Source: Chitinophagaceae bacterium
Lineage (GTDB): Bacteria; Bacteroidota; Bacteroidia; Chitinophagales; Chitinophagaceae
Assembly: GCA_025455205.1 (NCBI GenBank)
Contig: JALOMZ010000048.1
Location: 1 to 8,927 of the forward strand
Reading direction: 5' to 3'
Length of the DNA stretch: 8,927 bases
Below, one piece after another: positions 1-4,804 of the stretch. The stretch's first letter is position 1; every line of letters starts with the position of its first letter. The notes below the pieces were generated by a model, which did no database searches, had not been told where the DNA came from, and was given only the letters and a program-made list of their open reading frames with translations. The position numbers and the translations under genes are program-made.

Positions 1-147
1 GTAACCGACGTGCTGGCCAAGAGCCTGGGTTCTGCCAACCCCCATAACGTGGTGAAGGCAACCTTTAAGGCACTGGCTACCATGAAGGAGCCTGTGGAAG
101 TGGCCAAGCGTCGCAGCATCTCCCTGAAAAAAGTATTCAACGGTTAA
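1..147 (+). CDS. rpsE: 30S ribosomal protein S5, C-terminal part (5' end outside window)
   Basis: The window opens in frame inside this gene: 48 codons and a TAA stop. The visible residues include [18 protein letters not shown], then KATFKAL and a basic tail ending KKVFNG. This is the C-terminal domain of S5, where the stretch with SxNPxNVVKAT is strongly conserved. S5 is a small-subunit protein near the decoding centre that contributes to translational fidelity. The N-terminal double-stranded-RNA-binding domain lies upstream of the window. The gene is followed by rpmD, rplO and secY, the standard spc operon order, which supports the call. An 81-nt spacer with hairpin potential separates it from rpmD, longer than usual for this junction. 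Confidence 0.95.
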   Translation, partial: VTDVLAKSLGSANPHNVVKATFKALATMKEPVEVAKRRSISLKKVFNG

Positions 148-157
148 AAAAGTTCGT

Positions 158-207
158 GGCTTGAGGCTGGAAGCCGGCCGTGTCAACGGCATGCCTGGCC
201 TCATGCC
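158..207 (+). other. Predicted RNA hairpin in the rpsE-rpmD spacer
   Basis: Positions 158-167 (GGCTTGAGGC) pair with 198-207 (GCCTCATGCC) as nine base pairs around a single T/T mismatch. Inside them, 177-181 (GCCGT) pairs with 186-190 (ACGGC) around the loop GTCA. The two stems stack into one 50-nt element filling most of the 81-nt spacer. No T-run follows, so it does not look like a terminator. It could be a processing site, an mRNA-stabilising element or a binding site for a ribosomal protein. Pairing was read by eye and no folding energy was computed. Confidence 0.45.
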
Positions 208-228
208 CCGGATATCAAACTCATAGCG

Positions 229-414
229 ATGAAGAAGATCAAAATCACCCAGGTAAAAAGCGTAATTGACCGCCCTGAGCGCCAGAAGAAGACCATGGAA
301 GCGCTGGGTCTCCGCAAAATGAACGCTACGGTTGAGAAGGAAGCTACTCCCCAGATCCTGGGCATGGTTGAAAAAGTCCAGCACCTGGTGAAGGTGGAGG
401 AAGTAGCCGGCTAA
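229..414 (+). CDS. rpmD: 50S ribosomal protein L30
   Basis: This gene encodes 61 residues starting [16 protein letters not shown]. That is the typical bacterial L30 opening: a first beta strand (IKITQVKS) and then the [16 protein letters not shown] helix that contacts 23S rRNA. The length matches the short bacterial L30 of about 58-60 residues. The ATG at 229 is the only sensible start, because upstream sequence is the hairpin spacer after rpsE. There is no Shine-Dalgarno sequence ahead of the start, as is common in Bacteroidota. The gene lies between rpsE and rplO in the conserved spc order. The C-terminus ([16 protein letters not shown]) matches the last helix and strand of the family. The unusual point is the long flanking spacers, 81 nt before and 157 nt after. 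Confidence 0.96.
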   Translation: MKKIKITQVKSVIDRPERQKKTMEALGLRKMNATVEKEATPQILGMVEKVQHLVKVEEVAG

Positions 415-435
415 TCTCCGGACCGCGAAAATTTC

Positions 436-513
436 CGAAATTCTAAATGCTGAAAGCTGTAACATTGCGCCCCGAAAAAGGGAGATGAACAGGTTTTGGG
501 ATTTAGAATTTTG
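436..513 (+). other. Structured RNA element in the rpmD-rplO spacer (possible attenuator or leader)
   Basis: An outer stem pairs 436-448 (CGAAATTCTAAAT) with 501-513 (ATTTAGAATTTTG): 13 pairs including one G-T wobble. Nested inside are 457-460 (CTGT) with 489-492 (ACAG), 463-465 (CAT) with 485-487 (ATG), and 470-472 (CCC) with 480-482 (GGG) around a CGAAAAA loop. A T-rich tract (514-527) follows directly, so the outer stem could act as a weak terminator or attenuator. The terminal inverted repeat could instead mark a small repeat element. Folding energy and genome copy number were not computed. Confidence 0.45.
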
Positions 514-527
514 TATTTCTATTTTTT
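495..527 (+). promoter_or_regulatory. Candidate Bacteroidota-type promoter upstream of rplO
   Basis: TTTG at 495-498 is followed after 21 nt by TATTTTTT at 520-527. Against the consensus TTTG-N19-21-TAnnTTTG this has one mismatch, at the last position. Transcription would start near 533-535, about 37 nt before rplO. The region is T-rich, so a chance match is quite possible. It also overlaps the right arm of the structured element. Confidence 0.3.
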
Positions 528-571
528 AATCAAGCGAGGGGAGCCAACCCCGTAAGTAAAAACCAACAGTT

Positions 572-1021
572 ATGAAACTGCACAATCTGAAGCCTGCCGA
601 AGGCAGCACGCACAAGGAAAAACGTTTAGGCCGTGGTGAAGCATCCGGAAAGGGTGGTACTTCTACCAAGGGTAACAAGGGTCACCAGAGCCGCTCTGGT
701 TTCAAGAACAAGATGGCCCACGAAGGTGGCCAGATGCCCATCCAGCGCCGTATCCCCAAGCGTGGATTCAAGAACCCCCATCGTGTTTCCTACAAAGTGT
801 TCAACCTGGGCCAGGTAGAAACACTGGTAGAAAAGTATGAACTGAAGGAATTCAGCCTCGACAACCTGTATATCAATGGACTGATCAGCCAGACCGACCT
901 GGTGAAAGTGCTGGGCGTAGGTGAGATCAAGACCGCGGTAACCTTCAAAGTGAATGCCGCCAGCCAGAAAGCCAAGGCTGCTATTGAAGCTGCCGGCGGC
1001 TCCCTGGAAATCCTGAAGTAA
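572..1021 (+). CDS. rplO: 50S ribosomal protein L15
   Basis: This gene encodes 149 residues, the normal size for bacterial L15 (about 145-150). The N-terminal extension is rich in Gly and Lys (roughly residues 19-43, LGRGEASGKGG onward) and threads into 23S rRNA. The conserved block GGQMPIQRRIPKRGF follows at residues 52-66. The C-terminal globular domain (about 75-149) includes LVKVLGVGEIK and ends in AGGSLEIL. L15 is a late assembly protein of the large subunit. The ATG at 572 gives the family-standard start MKLHNLKPAEGS. It is preceded by an A-rich leader and a small GGGG/CCCC hairpin near 538-552, not by a Shine-Dalgarno sequence. It sits between rpmD and secY, as in other spc operons. 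Confidence 0.97.
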   Translation: MKLHNLKPAEGSTHKEKRLGRGEASGKGGTSTKGNKGHQSRSGFKNKMAHEGGQMPIQRRIPKRGFKNPHRVSYKVFNLGQVETLVEKYELKEFSLDNLYINGLISQTDLVKVLGVGEIKTAVTFKVNAASQKAKAAIEAAGGSLEILK

Positions 1022-1035
1022 CCAGGCAGCGCAAA

Positions 1036-1063
1036 AGTTCCTTTCGCCCCTGCGAAAGGAACT
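1036..1063 (+). terminator. Terminator-like hairpin between rplO and secY
   Basis: Positions 1036-1047 (AGTTCCTTTCGC) and 1052-1063 (GCGAAAGGAACT) form a perfect 12-bp stem with the 4-nt loop CCCT, starting 15 nt after the rplO stop. The tail CTTGTTTTA is only moderately T-rich, so partial termination or an attenuator is more likely than a complete stop. It may lower secY expression relative to the ribosomal proteins, or protect the 3' end of the upstream message. Confidence 0.6.
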
Positions 1064-1074
1064 CTTGTTTTACC

Positions 1075-1082
1075 TACATTTG
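1075..1082 (+). promoter_or_regulatory. Candidate -7 element upstream of secY
   Basis: TACATTTG matches the Bacteroidota -7 consensus TAnnTTTG at every fixed position. It lies 25 nt before the secY start and 12 nt after the hairpin at 1036-1063. No good TTTG -33 element is present at the usual 19-21 nt distance, because that stretch lies inside the hairpin, so support is partial. Confidence 0.35.
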
Positions 1083-1107
1083 AGGCCCTTTAAATTGACT
1101 GAAATCC

Positions 1108-2445
1108 GTGAAGAAATTCCTTGATACGCTAAAGAATATCTGGGCAATAGATGAGTTGAAGCAAAAGATCATCGTAACGCTTGCGCTGCTCATTACCTAT
1201 CGCCTGGGTACCCATATCGTTCTGCCGGGTATTGACCCCAATGCGCTGGAAGCCGTAAAAGGCAAAACCACCGGCCTGCTGGGACTGTTTGACCAGTTTG
1301 CCGGCGGCGCCTTTTCACAGGCATCTGTGCTGGCCCTGGGCATCATGCCGTATATCTCCGCCTCTATCTTCATGCAGCTGGTGACCATCCTGGTTCCCCA
1401 GTTCCAGAAGATCCAGAAGGAAGGCGAAAGCGGCCGCAAGAAGATCAACCAGTGGACCCGCTACCTCACCGTGCTGGTTACTATGTTCCAGGCTGCTGCT
1501 TATATCACCTACCTGCAGAGCCCCGGCTACAAAGAGGCCCTGATCCCTGCCTATGAGCCCTACTTTGTGGTAAGCACCGTTATCCTGCTCACCGCCGGTA
1601 CGCTCTTCGTGATGTGGCTGGGTGAAAAGATCACTGATAAGGGGCTCGGTAACGGTACCTCTCTCATCATCATGGTGGGCATCCTGGCCCGCCTGCCCCA
1701 GAGCTTCGTGCAGGAATTCAGCGCCAAGAACAGCAAAGGCGGTGGCGGCGTGCTGGTGTTCATCATTGAGATCGCCATCCTTATTGCCATCATCATGGGT
1801 CTGATTGTGCTGGTGCAGGGTGTACGCAAGATCACCATCAACTATGCCAAGCAGATCGTAGGCAACAAGCAATTTGGTGGCGCCCGCCAGTTCCTCCCCA
1901 TAAAAGTGAACAGCGCCGGTGTAATGCCCATCATCTTTGCCCAGGCCATCATCTTCATCCCCACCATCTTTGCCCGCTTTGATACCACCGGTGGTTTGAT
2001 GAAGATCCTGAACGACCATAGCAATGGCTGGTATATGCTTATCTACGCCGTATTGGTAATTGCCTTTACGTACCTGTATACCGCTATCATCTTCAACCCC
2101 AAGCAGATTGCCGACGACCTGAAGCGCAACAACGGGTTCATTCCCGGTGTGAAGCCTGGTCAGCCTACAGCCGACTATATCGGTTCTGTAATGGATAAGG
2201 TTACGCTGCCTGGTGCCATTTTGCTGGCCCTGGTAGGTATCCTGCCCGGTATTGCACAGCGCATGGGCGTTACCGGTGGCTTCAGCAGCTTCTTTGGCGG
2301 CACCAGCCTGCTGATCATGGTGGGTGTTATCCTCGATACGCTGCAGCAAATTGAAACCCACCTGCTGATGCGTCAGTACGATGGTTTGATGAGTGGCGGG
2401 CGCATCCAGGGTCGCCAGCCCGTAACCAGCTCGCCCATTGGTTAA
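1108..2445 (+). CDS. secY: Protein translocase subunit SecY
   Basis: This gene encodes the 445-residue channel subunit of the SecYEG translocon in the inner membrane. It exports unfolded proteins (with SecA) and inserts membrane proteins. About ten hydrophobic segments are visible, beginning near residues 20, 74, 118, 153, 184, 213, 268, 308, 368 and 398. The first SecY signature falls in ALGIMPYISASIFMQLV (76-92). The second falls in MWLGEKITDKGLGNGTSL (169-186). The cytoplasmic loop between segments 8 and 9 has NNGFIPGVKPG (341-351). Lys349 there stands where E. coli SecY has the important Arg357. The start is GTG at 1108, giving MKKFLDTLKNIWAIDEL, and no in-frame ATG lies between it and the previous gene. 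Length and position after rplO fit the family. A terminator follows. Confidence 0.97.
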   Translation: MKKFLDTLKNIWAIDELKQKIIVTLALLITYRLGTHIVLPGIDPNALEAVKGKTTGLLGLFDQFAGGAFSQASVLALGIMPYISASIFMQLVTILVPQFQKIQKEGESGRKKINQWTRYLTVLVTMFQAAAYITYLQSPGYKEALIPAYEPYFVVSTVILLTAGTLFVMWLGEKITDKGLGNGTSLIIMVGILARLPQSFVQEFSAKNSKGGGGVLVFIIEIAILIAIIMGLIVLVQGVRKITINYAKQIVGNKQFGGARQFLPIKVNSAGVMPIIFAQAIIFIPTIFARFDTTGGLMKILNDHSNGWYMLIYAVLVIAFTYLYTAIIFNPKQIADDLKRNNGFIPGVKPGQPTADYIGSVMDKVTLPGAILLALVGILPGIAQRMGVTGGFSSFFGGTSLLIMVGVILDTLQQIETHLLMRQYDGLMSGGRIQGRQPVTSSPIG

Positions 2446-2461
2446 TCAAGCGCACAGACAA

Positions 2462-2474
2462 CGGGCTTAGCCCG
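2462..2474 (+). other. Small hairpin just before the secY terminator
   Basis: CGGGC (2462-2466) pairs with GCCCG (2470-2474) around TTA, 17 nt after the secY stop and 8 nt before the main terminator stem. It may add stability to the secY 3' end, but with only 5 bp it could be chance. Confidence 0.3.
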
Positions 2475-2482
2475 CGATCATA

Positions 2483-2513
2483 AAAAATACCTGCCCGCCG
2501 GGCAGGTATTTTT
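2483..2513 (+). terminator. Strong intrinsic terminator after secY
   Basis: AAAAATACCTGCCC (2483-2496) and GGGCAGGTATTTTT (2500-2513) form a perfect 14-bp stem with a 3-nt GCC loop. The GC-rich core is flanked by A- and T-runs, so it can work in both directions. It should end the ribosomal protein-secY transcript and separate it from map. Confidence 0.88.
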
Positions 2514-2549
2514 GTATCTCTATTGGGAGGATTAGTGGGGCGGCCTTCG

Positions 2550-2557
2550 TTTCTTTG
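2550..2557 (+). promoter_or_regulatory. Candidate -7 element giving a near-leaderless map transcript
   Basis: TTTCTTTG, followed by CACCCC, resembles the common Bacteroidota -7 form TATCTTTGCA with one mismatch (second position). It ends 9 nt before the map ATG at 2567, so the leader would be only a few nucleotides long. No clear TTTG lies 19-21 nt upstream; the nearest TTG is at 2523-2525, which is too far. Confidence 0.35.
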
Positions 2558-2566
2558 CACCCCTGT

Positions 2567-3394
2567 ATGAGTTTGTTCAAAAAGTATAAGGAAGTGATCA
2601 TTTACAAAACCAAGGAAGAAATTGAATTGATGCGCCACAGCAACCTGCTGGTGGGGCAAACCATTGCCCACCTGGCTTCCCTGCTGAAACCGGGCATCAC
2701 CACCCTGCAACTGGATGTGGTGGCCGGGCAGCTGATCAGGGACAATGGCGGCGTACCCAGTTTCCTCAATTACCACGGCTATCCCTATAACACCTGTATC
2801 AGCGTGAACGATGCTGTTGTGCATGGATTCCCCGGCAACCTGGAGTTGAAGGAAGGCGATGTGGTGAGCATTGATTGTGGTGTTTTCAAGAATGGTTTTC
2901 ATGGCGACAGCGCCTACACCTTTGCCATTGGCGATCCGGGTGCTGATGTGATGCAGCTGTTGCGCGTAACCAAGGAATCGCTCTACAAGGGCATAGAGAA
3001 GGCCGTGGCCAATAACCGCATCGGCGATATTGCCTTTGCCATCCAGGATCATACCGAACGGAAATACGGCTATGGCGTGGTGCGTGAGCTGGTAGGCCAT
3101 GGTATAGGCCGTAGCCTGCATGAAGACCCGCAGGTGCCCAACTTCGGAAAGCGGGGGAATGGCGCCAAACTGATGCCCGGCATGACCCTGGCCATAGAGC
3201 CCATGGTCAACATGGGTAAGAAAGATGTGTTTTATGATGAGGATGGCTGGACCGTGCGCACCAAAGACGGAAAGCCTTCGGCACACTTTGAGCACAGCAT
3301 TTGCGTGCAGAAAGACAAAGCCGATATCCTGAGCTCCTTTGAAGCTATAGAGGCCGCAGAAAAGGCTAACAGCCACCTTACCCCGGTTGGCTGA
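2567..3394 (+). CDS. map: Type I methionine aminopeptidase
   Basis: This gene encodes 275 residues of a cytoplasmic metallopeptidase that removes the initiator methionine from nascent proteins. The full pita-bread fold is present. The five metal ligands are D103 and D114 (in SIDCGVFKNGFHGDSAYTF), H178 (GHGIGRSLHEDP), E211 (LAIEPMV) and E242 (HFEHSICV). H86 in NDAVVHGFP is the usual substrate-binding histidine. There is no N-terminal zinc-finger or SH3-binding extension, which defines type Ia. The ATG at 2567 is chosen. A TTG at 2555 would lie inside the -7 element. An in-frame GTG at 2594 (VIIYKTKEEIELM) is a fair alternative, because many homologues begin at that point. The gene follows secY as in other Bacteroidota but lies beyond a strong terminator. 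Confidence 0.96.
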   Translation: MSLFKKYKEVIIYKTKEEIELMRHSNLLVGQTIAHLASLLKPGITTLQLDVVAGQLIRDNGGVPSFLNYHGYPYNTCISVNDAVVHGFPGNLELKEGDVVSIDCGVFKNGFHGDSAYTFAIGDPGADVMQLLRVTKESLYKGIEKAVANNRIGDIAFAIQDHTERKYGYGVVRELVGHGIGRSLHEDPQVPNFGKRGNGAKLMPGMTLAIEPMVNMGKKDVFYDEDGWTVRTKDGKPSAHFEHSICVQKDKADILSSFEAIEAAEKANSHLTPVG

Positions 3395-3416
3395 CCAGCA
3401 ACCCGGCGTATAAAAG

Positions 3417-3450
3417 AAAAACCACGAAGCAAACACTTCGTGGTTTTTTT
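3417..3450. terminator. Bidirectional terminator between map and the convergent lipoprotein gene
   Basis: AAAAACCACGAAG (3417-3429) pairs perfectly with CTTCGTGGTTTTT (3436-3448) around the loop CAAACA. The plus strand carries a 7-T run and the minus strand a matching T-run. It lies 22 nt after map and 20 nt beyond the stop of the minus-strand gene at 3471, so it can serve both. Confidence 0.9.
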
Positions 3451-3470
3451 AGGCTGGGGTGCCGGAGTAC

Positions 3471-4028
3471 TTATTGCTTGCCGAGTGAATCCAGCTGCTT
3501 GCCGGCATCCTGCAGGGCCCCGCCGGCCTTTTCCAGTAATCCCTTCAGGGAGTCTGAGTTTTTGAGCATTTCCATGGCGCGCTTGGCCTCTTCCAGTTCA
3601 GCTGGATCGGCTCCTTCCTGTTGAGCCTTCTCTATGCCTGTTTTCATGAGCGTATTCTTATCGAATGCCACTTTCCACTGGCCCTCTTCTTTCTTAAGTT
3701 TGAAATCGGTTTTGTCTTTACCATCCACGGTTACAGATACCGTAGCTTCTTCGCCATTGATCACCGGTTCGGAGAACGCAATTTTTTGCTTGGCCATTTC
3801 AGCCTTGATACTGTCCTGGTTGAGGGCGGCAAAGCTCATGCCCATCTTCATCAGATCGAGCATGCCCTTGCTTTCCTTGGTAGCGTATTTGGCAGCTTCT
3901 TCGGTATTGAAGGTCTTCATGGCTTCGTAGAACTTGCGGGTTACCGCCTGCGGATCATTCTCGCTGGAGGAGCAGGCCGAGAGCCAGGTAATGGCGCCAA
4001 GCAGGAGGGGGAGGAACAGTCTTTTCAT
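3471..4028 (-). CDS. Small lipoprotein with a DUF4878-like domain
   Basis: This gene encodes 185 residues. The start MKRLFLPLLLGAITWLSAC (ATG at 4028) is a clear lipoprotein signal peptide with lipobox LSAC and lipidated Cys19. Codons further upstream in the same frame would bury that signal, so they are rejected. Residues about 24-125 resemble the DUF4878 / NTF2-like lipoproteins common in Bacteroidota. A helix (DPQAVTRKFYEAMKTFNTEEAAKYAT) is followed by beta strands, for example EEATVSVTVDGKDKTDFKL, and EGQWKVAFDK. The rest is a charged, probably helical tail ending at DSLGKQ. The molecular role is unknown. It should be anchored in the outer membrane or periplasm. It has its own promoter candidate and converges on map. 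The DUF assignment is by pattern and was not searched. Confidence 0.8.
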   Translation of the reverse strand: MKRLFLPLLLGAITWLSACSSSENDPQAVTRKFYEAMKTFNTEEAAKYATKESKGMLDLMKMGMSFAALNQDSIKAEMAKQKIAFSEPVINGEEATVSVTVDGKDKTDFKLKKEEGQWKVAFDKNTLMKTGIEKAQQEGADPAELEEAKRAMEMLKNSDSLKGLLEKAGGALQDAGKQLDSLGKQ

Positions 4029-4065
4029 ACTTTGTTGGGATTGAAGATGTTGGATGCCTGTTGTG

Positions 4066-4082
4066 GGGTGCAGCATGCACCC
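4066..4082 (-). other. Inverted repeat in the leader of the DUF4878-like gene
   Basis: GGGTGCA (4066-4072) and TGCACCC (4076-4082) form a perfect 7-bp stem with the 3-nt loop GCA. It lies just downstream of the predicted transcription start (near 4090), so it would sit at the 5' end of the mRNA. A stability element or a protein-binding palindrome are both possible. Confidence 0.4.
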
Positions 4083-4096
4083 GCACTTCGGGGGCA

Positions 4097-4127
4097 TGAA
4101 GATAGGGGGAGGCGGTACAGCGTCAAA
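4097..4127 (-). promoter_or_regulatory. Promoter candidate for the DUF4878-like lipoprotein
   Basis: Read on the minus strand, TTTG (4127-4124) is followed after 19 nt by TATCTTCA (4104-4097). The -33 element and spacing are ideal for Bacteroidota, and the -7 element has two mismatches to TAnnTTTG. It begins 5 nt beyond the stop of the upstream gene. Start of transcription is expected near 4090, giving a leader of about 60 nt. Confidence 0.5.
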
Positions 4128-4131
4128 GGCC

Positions 4132-4791
4132 TCAATACATCTTTTTGGTTAACGATCGGGCTATTGGGGTGAGCAGCAGGTTGTCGATGGCCACATACCG
4201 GAACCGGCCGGCCGCCGAAAAGTGCAGCCAGCTGCTGTCGGCCACCCCGCGGCTGACGCACTTGGCTACATATTCCGCGCAATAAAAGCGGTCCTCGCTG
4301 GCATAGTCGAATGCCATGTCGAACGGTATACCGGCCAGGTAGTATTGCCTGGCCTGTTCGGCTACGGCCCGTCGCGCGGCTTCGTTCACCTGCAGCCGAA
4401 AGAGCCCCAGCCCTTTGTTTTCTGTGCTGTGGCCATAACTGAACAGGGGTTCGCGTTTGATGCGCTGGTCGGGGTTGAATTCTCCGCCAATGGCATGGTA
4501 AATGAAAACCGTGTCGTTTTCGATGCTGGCAATGCCACAATGGCTGAAGGTTTTGTCGGTCTGGTTCATCTGCCGTAGCATATCGCTGGTGATATCGCTG
4601 CCCAAACGGGCCACCAGATCACCTGTTTGCACTGCAGCGGCAAATGCAGGGTACACGGTGTTGGCATAGCATTGCTGTCGCAGGGCCTGGTGCCGGCGGG
4701 CCTCATCGCCGGCAGGCTGCTTCGGTGCACCATGGCATGCCAGCAGGATACAAAAAAAGAACGGCCACAAGTGCCGTTCCTTCCCTGTCAT
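4132..4791 (-). CDS. YiiX-like permuted papain-fold (NlpC/P60 superfamily) lipoprotein
   Basis: This gene encodes 219 residues. The start at 4791 gives MTGKERHLWPFFFCILLAC, a signal peptide with lipobox LLAC and lipidated Cys19. A longer reading to 4869 would overlap phoH and hide the signal. The body fits the YiiX/YebB branch of permuted NlpC/P60 hydrolases. GDLVARLG opens the domain (57-64), the expected catalytic His is H84 in FSHCGIASI, and VFIYHAIGG follows (95-103). The expected nucleophile is C171 in FYCAEYV. The His-before-Cys order is the hallmark of the permuted subfamily. Members act on amide or thioester bonds, but the substrate here is unknown; cell wall peptides or lipids are possible. 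It starts 13 nt after the phoH stop and is probably co-transcribed with it. Confidence 0.75.
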   Translation of the reverse strand: MTGKERHLWPFFFCILLACHGAPKQPAGDEARRHQALRQQCYANTVYPAFAAAVQTGDLVARLGSDITSDMLRQMNQTDKTFSHCGIASIENDTVFIYHAIGGEFNPDQRIKREPLFSYGHSTENKGLGLFRLQVNEAARRAVAEQARQYYLAGIPFDMAFDYASEDRFYCAEYVAKCVSRGVADSSWLHFSAAGRFRYVAIDNLLLTPIARSLTKKMY

Positions 4792-4804
4792 ATTCAGATG
4801 GAGA

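Noticed and set aside
1315..2361. A 348-codon minus-strand open frame opposite secY
   Set aside because: It is the complement of a clear SecY. Its His/Gln/Gly-rich product has no domain and no start context.
2555..2566. An upstream TTG start for map adding four residues (MHPC)
   Set aside because: The TTG is part of the TTTCTTTG promoter element, and ATG 2567 is a better start.
2327..3436. A 369-codon minus-strand open frame opposite map
   Set aside because: It runs across both flanking terminators and complements an intact methionine aminopeptidase, so it is a shadow.
4029..4097. A longer N-terminus for the DUF4878-like lipoprotein
   Set aside because: It would bury the signal peptide and lipobox, and it overlaps the predicted promoter and leader.
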